The notes below the pieces were generated by a model, which did no database searches, was not told the DNA's origin, and worked only from the letters and a program-made list of their open reading frames with translations. A DNA stretch of 49,630 nt from an uncultured Flavobacteriaceae bacterium (GTDB lineage: Bacteria; Bacteroidota; Bacteroidia; Flavobacteriales; Flavobacteriaceae). The position numbers and the translations under genes are program-made. Shown in pieces: positions 1-8,142 of this stretch. Location: NCBI GenBank assembly GCA_937936275.1, contig CALHCJ010000041.1, positions 1 to 49,630 of the forward strand, in the 5' to 3' direction. How positions within the stretch are numbered: the first letter of the stretch is position 1; every line of letters begins with the position of its first letter.

Positions 1-267
1 GTTATTTGGGGGGCAGGAGCTAAAGGAAAGGCTATCGCAAAAGCACTTGTTGAGCAAGGAATAGAAATTCATTGGGTATGTGATAATCAGAATAAAATAG
101 GCAAGAATATTTATGGAATAACACTTTTGCATTATTCATCAATAGCAAAGTTAAAACAACCTCAAAGTATCATCACCGTTGCTAATACGAAAGAGCAAAA
201 AATGATTCGACATTATTTAATACAGTTAAACCATAGTGCAATGAAAGATTTTTATTTCTTCTGTTAA
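1..267 (+). CDS. C-terminal end of a glycosyltransferase-like protein (partial)
   Basis: An open frame runs in from the left edge and stops at 265-267, leaving the last 88 residues. It opens with a Rossmann-like nucleotide-binding strand and Gly loop (VIWGAGAKGKAIAKAL), followed by a second strand ending in CDN and then NKIGKNIYG. This resembles the C-terminal extension found on family 2 glycosyltransferases that sit next to BatA/dihydroorotase genes in flavobacteria. The catalytic half lies outside the window, so the glycosyltransferase call rests on that recollected context; the dinucleotide-fold tail is directly visible. It is on the same strand as the BatA gene, 92 bases upstream of it. 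Confidence 0.5.
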   Translation, partial: VIWGAGAKGKAIAKALVEQGIEIHWVCDNQNKIGKNIYGITLLHYSSIAKLKQPQSIITVANTKEQKMIRHYLIQLNHSAMKDFYFFC

Positions 268-334
268 CGGCCTGACTACAATACCCTTTAATATTAGGCA
301 ACTATATAGCAACAATCGACTGGCATATTTTAGC

Positions 335-342
335 TATATTTG
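335..342 (+). promoter_or_regulatory. Bacteroidota -7 element before the BatA gene
   Basis: TATATTTG matches TAnnTTTG and lies 17 bases before the start codon at 360. I found no TTG at the proper upstream distance, so only half of the promoter is supported. Confidence 0.35.
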
Positions 343-359
343 ACCAATCAAATTAAGGA

Positions 360-2279
360 ATGCAGTTTAAACATCCGGAACTACTTTGGGGCCTTCTACT
401 ACTACTGATTCCTATTATTGTTCACCTTTTTCAACTTCGCAGATTTAAAAAAACACCGTTTACAAACGTCAAGTTTTTAAAAAAAGTAGTTTCTGAATCA
501 AGACGGAGCAGCACGCTAAAAAAATGGTTGTTACTTCTAAGTCGCATATTATTATTGGCAGCCTTAGTAATTGCCTTCGCTCAGCCTTTTTTTGCTGATA
601 AAACAGCGTTAAAGACTAAAGAAATGGTCATTTATTTAGACGATTCATTTAGTATGCAAGCGAAAAAGGACAACACTACCCTACTCGACGATGCGATTCA
701 AAATTTAATCCAATCCATCCCTCAAGACCAAAAATTCAGCTTATTTACTAATACCAAAGTATTTAAAGAGGTTAGCATTAAAAATCTACAGAACGATTTA
801 TTATTACTGCGGCCCTCAGCGGCACAATTAAAACTCTCTGAGATAGCGCTAAAGGGAAATACCTTATTCTCATCCAATGAGAATACGCTGAAAAATTTAA
901 TTATAGTCTCTGATTTTCAAGAACGGATGGAAATGCAGCCTTTAGATTCTTTATTCAGAACCACAACGCATTTGGTTTTAACAAGGTCAGATATCGTGGA
1001 AAACATTTCAATCGACTCCGTATACATGAATCCGACAAGCTCTGAAAATATAGAAGTTGTAGCTCTTATATCTGCAAGTTATGATTTAGAAAGCACCCCT
1101 ATATCCCTTTTTAACGAAAATGAGTTAATTGCGAAAACAGCGGTAACTTTTGACAAAAACAGAAGAGCCAAGGTGAATTTCACACTTCCGACTGATGAAG
1201 CTATTCAAGGTAGAATTGAACTTTTAGATGGAGCTTTATCTTATGACAACCAACTTTATTTCAATATCGACTCCAAAGAAAAAATTAAGATTTTAGTTAT
1301 TGGAGAAACTCAAAGTGATTATCTGAAACGCATCTTCACAGCTGATGAATTTGAGGTTAAAATATCTACCTTAAACAATTTAAACTATGGTGAATTAAAT
1401 AATCAAAATTTAATTGTTTTAAATGAATTGAATAGTATTCCCAATCCCTTAGCAATTAGTTTAAAATCATTTGTTGGAGACAATGGAAATGTCATTGTAA
1501 TTCCTGCCAAGGAAATTGATATTACTTCTTATAATCAATTTCTCTCCAATTACTATGGCACTAGTTATGCTGAATCTATAAATGCTGATCGAAATATTTC
1601 TGGTATAAACTTTTCGCATCCGCTCTACCGCAATGTATTTGAAGAAAAGGTAGTAAATTTTCAATACCCAAAAGTTTTTCAATATCTCAAAACAAAATCC
1701 AAGGCTCCTAGCATTTTATCATATCAAGATAGAAATCCGTTTGTATTGGGTGTAGATAAGGTATATGTGTTTACAGCAGCTATTTCTGCCGAAAATTCAA
1801 ACTTTAAAAGTTCTCCTTTGATTGTTCCGACGCTATACAATATGGGTATCAATAGTTTAAAACTACCTCAACTTTACCAAAATCTTGGTTCAAGAATAGA
1901 AATTGAGCTACCTGTTCAACTACCGAAAGATCATATTTTGAAGGTTGTAAAAGATGAGTTGGAGTTCATTCCAGAACAAAAATCCTTTGCAAATAAGGTA
2001 TCGATATTGTTTCGTGAGAACCCTTCTAAAGATGGTATTTTTAAAATCATGAATAAAGAAACCGTCCTTAAAAATTTAAGTTTTAATTTTTCTAGGCATG
2101 AAAGCGATTTAAAGTATCTTGATTTTAATACCATTTCTGCATCTACCAAAAATGAATCTATTCAAACGCTATTTGAAGATCTGGAAAATGATGATGCTAT
2201 CAATGAGCTTTGGAAATGGTTTATTATTTTAGCCGCAGCGTTTATGCTAGCAGAAGTACTGATACAAAAATATTTATGA
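360..2279 (+). CDS. BatA/VWA-domain membrane protein
   Basis: This 639-residue protein begins with the BatA N-terminal double membrane segment (about residues 8-25 and 56-77) separated by a basic loop (LRRFKKTPFTNVKFLKK). A von Willebrand A-like domain follows with a MIDAS-type DxSxS (D94, S96, S98 in DDSFSMQ). A last membrane helix lies near the C-terminus (WKWFIILAAAFMLAEVL). The topology is a large extracytoplasmic or cytoplasmic body anchored at both ends. Family members belong to the aerotolerance (Bat) group, whose biochemical role is not settled. The stop codon overlaps the ATG of the next gene (ATGATGA), so the two are translationally coupled. A -7 box lies just upstream. Confidence 0.8.
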   Translation: MQFKHPELLWGLLLLLIPIIVHLFQLRRFKKTPFTNVKFLKKVVSESRRSSTLKKWLLLLSRILLLAALVIAFAQPFFADKTALKTKEMVIYLDDSFSMQAKKDNTTLLDDAIQNLIQSIPQDQKFSLFTNTKVFKEVSIKNLQNDLLLLRPSAAQLKLSEIALKGNTLFSSNENTLKNLIIVSDFQERMEMQPLDSLFRTTTHLVLTRSDIVENISIDSVYMNPTSSENIEVVALISASYDLESTPISLFNENELIAKTAVTFDKNRRAKVNFTLPTDEAIQGRIELLDGALSYDNQLYFNIDSKEKIKILVIGETQSDYLKRIFTADEFEVKISTLNNLNYGELNNQNLIVLNELNSIPNPLAISLKSFVGDNGNVIVIPAKEIDITSYNQFLSNYYGTSYAESINADRNISGINFSHPLYRNVFEEKVVNFQYPKVFQYLKTKSKAPSILSYQDRNPFVLGVDKVYVFTAAISAENSNFKSSPLIVPTLYNMGINSLKLPQLYQNLGSRIEIELPVQLPKDHILKVVKDELEFIPEQKSFANKVSILFRENPSKDGIFKIMNKETVLKNLSFNFSRHESDLKYLDFNTISASTKNESIQTLFEDLENDDAINELWKWFIILAAAFMLAEVLIQKYL

Positions 2280-3532
2280 TGACCGTACTCTTAAAAAATG
2301 TTACGATTGTAGATTCAAACAATAGTGCACTACATTTGAAAAAGAGAGATATTCTCATAAAAAATGGGATTATAGATACCATTGCTTCGAGAGTGCCTAC
2401 CTCGGGTAACACTAAGGTCATTGACGAAAAAAACTTACACGTTTCTATCGGTTGGTTTGATACCAGTGTGAGTTTTGGTGAGCCAGGTTATGAAGAACGT
2501 GAAACAATTGCGAATGGACTAAAAACGGCTGCTAAAGGAGGCTTTACAGATGTCATTCTGAATCCGAATACGAATCCGTTACCTGATAGTAGCTCAGATA
2601 TTGTTTTCTTAAAAAACGCTTCAAAAGACCAATTGACCAACTTACATCCGTTGGGCACACTTACCGTAAAGGGCCAAGGAAAAGATCTTGCAGAATTATT
2701 TGACATGATGAATGCTGGAGCTATTGGATTTTACGATTATAAACATCCCATTGAAAATTCAAACCTTCTAAAGATCGCTTTGCAATACGCCCAAAACTTT
2801 GATGGGCTTATATATTCTTTTCCGATGGATCCAAAAATCGCCGGAAAAGGTGTTGTGAATGAAGGTATTGTTTCAACAAAAATGGGGCTTAAAGGAATTC
2901 CAGCTTTAGCGGAAGAATTACAAATCACGAGAGACTTATTTATATTAGAGTATACGGGAGGAAAACTACATATTCCCACAATATCAACTGCGGGTGGCGT
3001 AAAATTGATCGCCGGTGCAAAGAAAAAAGGACTAGACGTTAGCTGTAGCGTTGCTATTCATAACCTAGTTATTGACGATAGCGTATTAGAAGAGTACGAT
3101 ACAAATTTCAAAGTTATGCCTCCTTTACGAACCAAGAAAGATATCAAAGCCCTTCAGAAAGGACTAAAAGAAGGGATCATTGATTTTGTTACATCTGATC
3201 ACACCCCAATGAACATTGAAGAAAAAAGAGTGGAGTTTGATAATGCTGCGTATGGTACCATTGGACTTCAAAGCGCTTTTGGAATTCTCAATGACATTTT
3301 TGGAGTAGAATCAACCGTTGAAATATTAACCAGAGGGAGAAAACGATATAAGCTCGACGCTATTTCTATAAAGAAAAAAGAAAAAGCCTGCCTTACACTG
3401 TTTGAGCCCACAGAAGAGCACACCTTAAAATCAGCAGATTTATGCTCCACTTCTCAGAATAGTATGTTTATAGGAAGGCAACTAAAAGGAAAAGTCTACG
3501 GTCTAATTCAAGGTGACCAAACAATATTCTAG
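2276..3532 (+). CDS. Dihydroorotase-like protein lacking metal ligands
   Basis: This is an amidohydrolase-fold protein of the dihydroorotase family, 418 residues from the ATG overlapping the BatA stop. The frame is open 66 bases further upstream, but that lies inside the BatA gene. The family hallmark GxxDxHxHxxxPG reads GWFDTSVSFGEPG at residues 59-71, so both zinc-binding His are Ser (S64, S66). The third site, usually HxxHVST, reads HIPTIST with Thr235 replacing the ligand His. H262 and D308 (in SDHTP) are kept. The scaffold (NPNTNP, MPPLR, GLQSAF) is otherwise well preserved. It is probably a non-catalytic or differently acting paralogue, perhaps a partner of aspartate carbamoyltransferase. 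Automatic annotation would call it pyrC, which I do not endorse. Confidence 0.8.
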   Translation: MMTVLLKNVTIVDSNNSALHLKKRDILIKNGIIDTIASRVPTSGNTKVIDEKNLHVSIGWFDTSVSFGEPGYEERETIANGLKTAAKGGFTDVILNPNTNPLPDSSSDIVFLKNASKDQLTNLHPLGTLTVKGQGKDLAELFDMMNAGAIGFYDYKHPIENSNLLKIALQYAQNFDGLIYSFPMDPKIAGKGVVNEGIVSTKMGLKGIPALAEELQITRDLFILEYTGGKLHIPTISTAGGVKLIAGAKKKGLDVSCSVAIHNLVIDDSVLEEYDTNFKVMPPLRTKKDIKALQKGLKEGIIDFVTSDHTPMNIEEKRVEFDNAAYGTIGLQSAFGILNDIFGVESTVEILTRGRKRYKLDAISIKKKEKACLTLFEPTEEHTLKSADLCSTSQNSMFIGRQLKGKVYGLIQGDQTIF

Positions 3533-3577
3533 CTATTCAATAGTTTAGACCCTATATAACTTCTAAACCAACCAACT

Positions 3578-3994
3578 ATGATTTACGGAATTGCACTTAT
3601 TATTTTAGGAATTTTAGCCGTACCCTCTTTGCTACTTTCAAGAAAACCAGACGCAAAAGAGTATTTAGATAAAATTACACCCTACCAAGGCTGGATAGGT
3701 CTTGTCTTTTGTTTCTGGGGAATTTGGGGTATCATCAGCGCCGTACTTAATATGGGCTGGTTAACAACTTGGCCTATTGGCTGGATTTTATGGATTTCTG
3801 TAAGTGTTGTTACCGCAGTATTAGGTTTCTTATTAGGATATGGAATGATCAATAAATTACTCTTATCTAAGAATGAAGAAGCCAAAGAAAAAGGCGCAGC
3901 TTTATTGGCTAAATTGGCACCACTTCAAGGTAAATTTGGTGTAGCTGCTATAATCTTAGGATTGGCATATGTTGTGATGAGTATACTACATTAG
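3578..3994 (+). CDS. Conserved four-helix membrane protein
   Basis: This 138-residue protein has four predicted membrane segments (about 2-20, 38-58, 68-90 and 118-136), with charged loops between the first two ([12 protein letters not shown]) and the last two ([12 protein letters not shown]). The short motif TPYQGWIG after helix 1 is echoed by APLQGKFG before helix 4, which suggests a two-fold internal repeat of paired helices. I do not recognise a functional family. It stands alone between the dihydroorotase-like gene and a strong terminator, and its start is the first ATG of the frame. Confidence 0.7.
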   Translation: MIYGIALIILGILAVPSLLLSRKPDAKEYLDKITPYQGWIGLVFCFWGIWGIISAVLNMGWLTTWPIGWILWISVSVVTAVLGFLLGYGMINKLLLSKNEEAKEKGAALLAKLAPLQGKFGVAAIILGLAYVVMSILH

Positions 3995-4015
3995 AAAATA
4001 ATCTAAATATATTAG

Positions 4016-4046
4016 AAAAGGAGGCTTAAATAAGCCTCCTTTTTTT
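4016..4046 (+). terminator. Rho-independent terminator
   Basis: GGAGGCTT and AAGCCTCC form a GC-rich stem around a four-base loop, followed by seven T. It ends the transcript of the membrane protein at 3578. Its T tract overlaps the -33 element of the next promoter. Confidence 0.9.
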
Positions 4047-4075
4047 GTGCATCATTCGAACTTAAATTAACTTTG
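4045..4075 (+). promoter_or_regulatory. Bacteroidota promoter, TTG-N20-TAACTTTG
   Basis: TTG at 4045-4047, a 20-base spacer and TAACTTTG at 4068-4075 match the flavobacterial sigma-A consensus. The ATG of the next gene starts only four bases after the -7 box, so the mRNA may be leaderless. Confidence 0.65.
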
Positions 4076-4079
4076 AGGC

Positions 4080-4406
4080 ATGAGCAACATTATAAAAGAA
4101 GGAAAAACTACGGCTATAGTTGCGTATTTCACTTTGGTTGGTGCCCTAATTGCTATGAGCATGAATATGGAACCTAAAAATGAATTTGCCCGCTTTCATA
4201 CAAGGCAAGCCTTTGGTCTTCACATCATGTTTATTGGTTTTGCTCTCTTTCTGAGTTATACATTCAATGAATATGCTTGGTACGGTCTTTATGTACTCTA
4301 CATTGTGCTTTGGGGCTATGGTTTTATTGGCGCTTTGACTGAAAAAAGACAAGAGGTACCTGTGCTAGGTACTTACTTTCAAAAATGGTTCACTTTTATT
4401 CAATAA
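4080..4406 (+). CDS. DUF4870/Tic20-like small membrane protein
   Basis: This 108-residue protein has three hydrophobic segments (about 14-27, 48-65 and 69-88) and the RFHTRQAFGLH motif between the first two. That motif is typical of the DUF4870/Tic20-like family, where it is usually written as FARFHaxQAl. Its function is unknown; distant relatives are membrane import components. The start follows a -7 promoter element by four bases, and no other Met exists before residue 26, so the ATG at 4080 is well supported. A carboxylesterase gene follows after six bases, which indicates one operon. Confidence 0.75.
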   Translation: MSNIIKEGKTTAIVAYFTLVGALIAMSMNMEPKNEFARFHTRQAFGLHIMFIGFALFLSYTFNEYAWYGLYVLYIVLWGYGFIGALTEKRQEVPVLGTYFQKWFTFIQ

Positions 4407-4412
4407 AAGCCT

Positions 4413-5072
4413 ATGACTACTGCCCCTCTATCTTTAGAACATTTGATTAGACCTTCATCAATTAAAGAAGGAGAACCACCAGTTTTATTTATGTTTCATG
4501 GCTATGGTAGTAATGAAGAAGATTTGTTCTCTTTTGCACCTGAACTACAAACTGAGTTTTGTGTGATCTCGGTTCGAGCACCCTACCCTATGGAACCTTT
4601 TGGGAATGCATGGTATACCATTAATTTCGACGCGGCCGACGGAAAATGGAGCGATGATGAACAAGCGAAAACTTCGCGAGATCAGATTGTAAAATTTATA
4701 GATGAGGCTTGTGAAACTTATGGCTTGGATAGCGCTAATATTACCTTGCTGGGGTTTAGTCAGGGTACTATTCTAAGTTACGCTGTTGCACTATCCTATC
4801 CTGAAAAGATTAAAAACGTGGTTGCTTTGAGTGGGTATATCAATGAAAATATTCTTAGCGAAGGTTATACAACCAAATCACATAAACATCTAAATATTTA
4901 TGCCTCACATGGTCAAGTCGATCAGGTGATTCCACCTGAATGGGCACAGCGTGCTCCTGATTTTTTGACAAACCTTGATATAGCTCATGTTTATGAAGAG
5001 TTTCCAGTGGGTCATGGTGTTGCGCCTCAAAACTTTTATTCGTTCAAAAAGTGGTTGAACGATAAATACTAA
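4413..5072 (+). CDS. Phospholipase/carboxylesterase family hydrolase
   Basis: This 219-residue alpha/beta hydrolase belongs to the phospholipase/carboxylesterase (YpfH/EstB-like) family. The oxyanion region is FMFHGYGSNEEDL, the nucleophile Ser sits in GFSQG, the acid Asp is in ASHGQVDQVIP, and the His is in VGHGVAPQ near the end. The length is normal for the family and no signal peptide is present, so it is a cytosolic esterase of broad specificity. It is the second gene of an operon with the DUF4870-like gene. Its stop codon overlaps the stop codon of the opposite-strand gene by four bases, with no room for a terminator between them. Confidence 0.85.
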   Translation: MTTAPLSLEHLIRPSSIKEGEPPVLFMFHGYGSNEEDLFSFAPELQTEFCVISVRAPYPMEPFGNAWYTINFDAADGKWSDDEQAKTSRDQIVKFIDEACETYGLDSANITLLGFSQGTILSYAVALSYPEKIKNVVALSGYINENILSEGYTTKSHKHLNIYASHGQVDQVIPPEWAQRAPDFLTNLDIAHVYEEFPVGHGVAPQNFYSFKKWLNDKY

Positions 5073-5563
5073 TTACTCCTAGTGTACAACAGATGATCCA
5101 TCATGGTAAAGTCTACTCCCATGTCATCTTTTAGTTCATATTTGATCAACAATTCTCCCCAGTATTTTCCATCGGAAAAATCAACTACAATCCATTTGTG
5201 ATTCAAGATTTTTATTTTATTCAGTTTAAAATCATTCTCCATACCTTCATAGGGTATCAACGGATTATTACCTTTTGCCTCATTGGTCTCTAGTAGTTTG
5301 TCCGCAATATATCTAGACGGGTTTTCGATATTCAAATGCTCATAATAGGCCAAAGCGTCATCATTATTTTCTAAAGAAAAATACTGCATATCTAATACTT
5401 CTAGCTGTAATTGTTGTACAGAGTCATGTAAAGCAATTTTATCTGTTTTTAAGGTCTCTATACTAGTACTGCTAGTTTCAGCCAATTTTCCACTACTGAC
5501 AAAAAGGTAAAGAGCAATTAATGCTGCAAAAACGAATAAGTACAAAAATATTTTATTCTTCAT
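5069..5563 (-). CDS. Membrane-anchored protein of unknown function
   Basis: This 164-residue protein has one N-terminal membrane helix (about residues 4-22) followed by a Ser/Thr-rich linker and a short coiled-coil stretch (about 35-58). A compact C-terminal domain contains WIVVDFSDGKYWGELLIKYEL. The helix is not followed by a lipobox, so it is probably a bitopic inner-membrane protein with a periplasmic domain. I do not recognise the domain. It lies downstream of the metallo-hydrolase gene on the same strand and may share its transcript. Confidence 0.65.
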   Translation of the reverse strand: MKNKIFLYLFVFAALIALYLFVSSGKLAETSSTSIETLKTDKIALHDSVQQLQLEVLDMQYFSLENNDDALAYYEHLNIENPSRYIADKLLETNEAKGNNPLIPYEGMENDFKLNKIKILNHKWIVVDFSDGKYWGELLIKYELKDDMGVDFTMMDHLLYTRSN

Positions 5564-5619
5564 CTTAAACTATCTTATTTTATATTTTTCAAACTACGAG
5601 AATCTTTTCAATCTATCTT

Positions 5620-6396
5620 CTAAACGGTTATTACTAAGTTGTCATATGCTAAATACACATTTTCAGGTAATTTTTTTTCTACTTCTTCGTGAAAACCAAG
5701 CAAATGACTGATGTGTGTGAGATACGCTCTTTCGGGCTTTACAATTTCAATAAATTCTAAGGCTTCCTCAAGGTTAAAATGAGAATGATGTGATTCTTCC
5801 CGTAACGCATTTACTACTAGCACTTTAGACCCTTTTATTTTTTCAATTTCTATCTCTTTCATCCGCTTGACATCGGTTAAATATGTAAAATCTTTAATCC
5901 GAAAACCAAAGACTTGTATTCGATTATGATCGACATCAACTGGTATTACATTGGAGTCACCAAGCTGAAAAACCTCATTATTTTTGACTGTATTGATAGC
6001 AACTGCTGGTGCTCCAGGATACCGATTTTCATCAGCAAAAATATAATCAAAACGTCTTTTAAGAGCTTTGATTACACGCTCGTGGGCGTAAATTGGAATA
6101 TCACCTTGGCGAAAGAAAAAAGGACGTATATCATCGATACCTGCTGTATGATCTGCATGTTCATGGGTAAATAAAATACCATCTAAAGTGGATACATTGT
6201 TCGTCAACATTTGCTGACGAAAATCGGGGCCACAATCAATTACATAATTATATCCGCTCCACGATAAAAGCACTGAAACACGAAGACGTTTATCTTTTGG
6301 GCTTTTACTTAAACAAACAGGATGCTTACTACCAATAACAGGGACTCCTTGTGACGTTCCGGTACCTAAAAAAGTAACTTTTAACTGCGGCTTCAT
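5620..6396 (-). CDS. PhnP-like metallo-beta-lactamase-fold hydrolase
   Basis: This is a binuclear metal hydrolase with the complete HxHxDH motif (FTHEHADH), a preceding VIDCGPDFR, a middle DVDHN and a late LTHISHLLG. It resembles PhnP, a cyclic phosphodiesterase, and the N-terminus FLGTGTSQGVPVIGS is typical of the Bacteroidota branch. Length is 258 residues from the ATG at 6396. The frame remains open to a GTG at 6423, but a promoter -7 box occupies 6412-6419, so the shorter start is preferred. The physiological substrate is unknown. No phosphonate genes are nearby, so a role in phosphonate use is not suggested. Confidence 0.8.
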   Translation of the reverse strand: MKPQLKVTFLGTGTSQGVPVIGSKHPVCLSKSPKDKRLRVSVLLSWSGYNYVIDCGPDFRQQMLTNNVSTLDGILFTHEHADHTAGIDDIRPFFFRQGDIPIYAHERVIKALKRRFDYIFADENRYPGAPAVAINTVKNNEVFQLGDSNVIPVDVDHNRIQVFGFRIKDFTYLTDVKRMKEIEIEKIKGSKVLVVNALREESHHSHFNLEEALEFIEIVKPERAYLTHISHLLGFHEEVEKKLPENVYLAYDNLVITV

Positions 6397-6411
6397 GTAA
6401 TTCATGCATAC

Positions 6412-6441
6412 CAAAATTATCACTTATTTATTGAAAAACAA
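6412..6441 (-). promoter_or_regulatory. Promoter of the PhnP-like gene, TTG-N19-TAATTTTG
   Basis: Read on the minus strand, TTG (6441-6439), a 19-base spacer and TAATTTTG (6419-6412) fit the Bacteroidota consensus. The predicted transcript starts near 6407 and rules out the upstream GTG start. Confidence 0.55.
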
Positions 6442-6584
6442 TTTGAAGGGAGCAACGAATTTATGAGACATGTATTATTCATCTATTATAAAATCAAATC
6501 ATTCAAAAATGCTTTCAATTAATGAAGATTTAAAATAATTTATAAAAACTTGAACCGTTAGTAACTTAGGTACTTTGAACTTCT

Positions 6585-6592
6585 TATTTTTG
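6585..6592 (+). promoter_or_regulatory. Possible -7 element before the 484-aa gene
   Basis: TATTTTTG matches TAnnTTTG 20 bases before the start codon at 6613. No TTG lies at the correct upstream spacing. Confidence 0.3.
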
Positions 6593-6612
6593 TTAGAACT
6601 AAAACACATTCC

Positions 6613-8067
6613 ATGGCTTCTGTTTTAAAAAGGGACACAGCATTTGAAAACATACCTTCTATAAAGGCGAAAACCCTTCGAATAAATCTAAACCCAGATA
6701 TCTATGGCACCTTTGCTGAAATTGGAGCAGGTCAAGAGACTGCACGTCATTTCTTTAGATCTGGTGGAGCCTCTGGCACCATTGCCAAGGCGATGAGTGC
6801 CTATGACAAACAGTTTAGTGACGCCATATATGGAATAGAAAAAGACGGACGTTATGTAACCCAGGCTCGTTTAAAAACCATGCTAAACCATGAGATGCGT
6901 TTGATGGAAGAGCGTATTAGTCGAGAAAGTCACCCAGACCGTCTGTTTTTTTCCTATGCGAATACGGTCGCGACTATTGATTTTTCAAAACGATATAAAG
7001 GACATGGTTGGATAGGAATTCGTTTTCAATTAGATCCGCATCAAAAGGAGTTAGACGAAATTATATTGCATGTTCGATTCAAACAAAATGAAGCGAGATT
7101 ACAACAAGAAACCTTAGGTATTTTAGGTGTGAACTTAATTTATGGAGCTTTTTACAAGTACCATAAACCTAAAAAGATGTTGAAATATCTGTACGATCAT
7201 ATCGACAAGGATACGATTGAGATTGATATGATTAATTTTTCAGGACCCAACTTCAAGGATGTAGACAACCGATTGATAAGCTTACAATTGATTAGAAATG
7301 ACATGACAGATGCTGTTATGTTCGGTCCCGACGGAAATAACTTGCTACCTGCCGCTGTTCTCTATAAAAAAAATATTCTTGCCTTACGAGGTAGTTTTAG
7401 GCCCGTGACTAAGGTAAATGTTGACATGTTTCAAAAATCATATGATATTTTTGTGCGAGACGCTGCTGTAGACCTAGATAAGACCATAGTCATATTTGAA
7501 ATAACGCTCTCTAATCTAAAAGCATCAGGAGAAATTGACGAGCAAGATTTTATGGATCGAGCACGTTTACTTTGTTCGCTTGGTCATTATGTAATGATCT
7601 CTAAATTCCAAGAGTATTACAAATTAGTAGAATATTTCAATAATTATACGAAACAACGTATCGGTCTCACGATGGGTGTTAATAACTTAGTTGACGTTTT
7701 TGATGAGAAATATTATCGCCACCTAAGTGGAGGTATTCTTGAAGCCTTTGGAAAACTCTTCTTTAAAGATCTTCAGGTTTATCTGTATCCAATGAAAGAT
7801 GCCGAAACTGGTCGCATCATGACGAGTAATAATGTGAAAGTTCATCCAAGAATGAAGGAGTTATACAAATTCTTTAAGTATAACGGAAAAGTGATGGATA
7901 TTATAGATTATGACCCAGAAATTATGCATATTTTCTCAAGAGATGTCCTCAAGAAAATCATGAATAACGAAGAAGGCTGGGAAGAACAATTGCCTCAAGG
8001 TATTGCAGATATGATCAAAGAAAAGAATCTATTTACCAAAAAAATAGCAAAAGTAGAAGACAAGTAA
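6613..8067 (+). CDS. Conserved 484-aa cytosolic protein of unknown function
   Basis: There is no signal peptide or membrane helix. The N-terminal part carries strongly conserved-looking stretches (INLNPDIYGTFAEIGAGQE, RHFFRSGGASGTIAKAMSAYD) and the middle has an acidic Asp-rich region (YLYDHIDKDTIEIDMINFSGP). As I recall, flavobacterial homologues are often labelled TonB-dependent receptor, or linked to nicotinate-nucleotide adenylyltransferase. Nothing in the sequence supports a receptor: no plug domain, barrel or export signal is present. The GAG motif followed by Gly-Ala-Ser-Gly could be part of a nucleotide site, but this is a guess. It is a single gene ended by a bidirectional terminator shared with bcp. 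Confidence 0.7.
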   Translation: MASVLKRDTAFENIPSIKAKTLRINLNPDIYGTFAEIGAGQETARHFFRSGGASGTIAKAMSAYDKQFSDAIYGIEKDGRYVTQARLKTMLNHEMRLMEERISRESHPDRLFFSYANTVATIDFSKRYKGHGWIGIRFQLDPHQKELDEIILHVRFKQNEARLQQETLGILGVNLIYGAFYKYHKPKKMLKYLYDHIDKDTIEIDMINFSGPNFKDVDNRLISLQLIRNDMTDAVMFGPDGNNLLPAAVLYKKNILALRGSFRPVTKVNVDMFQKSYDIFVRDAAVDLDKTIVIFEITLSNLKASGEIDEQDFMDRARLLCSLGHYVMISKFQEYYKLVEYFNNYTKQRIGLTMGVNNLVDVFDEKYYRHLSGGILEAFGKLFFKDLQVYLYPMKDAETGRIMTSNNVKVHPRMKELYKFFKYNGKVMDIIDYDPEIMHIFSRDVLKKIMNNEEGWEEQLPQGIADMIKEKNLFTKKIAKVEDK

Positions 8068-8094
8068 GTAATTGATTATCAAAATATTAAAAAA

Positions 8095-8127
8095 AATAAA
8101 GCCGCAATTAGTTGCGGCTTTATTTTT
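8095..8127. terminator. Bidirectional terminator
   Basis: AAAGCCGCAA and TTGCGGCTTT pair perfectly around a four-base loop, with A-rich and T-rich flanks. It serves both the 484-aa gene and bcp, which converge here. Confidence 0.9.
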
Positions 8128-8142
8128 TAAAAAGCTCAGAGT

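Noticed and set aside
2210-2275. Longer dihydroorotase-like start inside the BatA gene
   Set aside because: Family-like sequence begins after residue 23 of that frame and an ATG sits exactly at the BatA stop codon overlap.
6397-6423. GTG start of the PhnP-like gene
   Set aside because: A TTG-N19-TAATTTTG promoter overlaps it, so it is not transcribed from that promoter, and homologues begin near the ATG at 6396.
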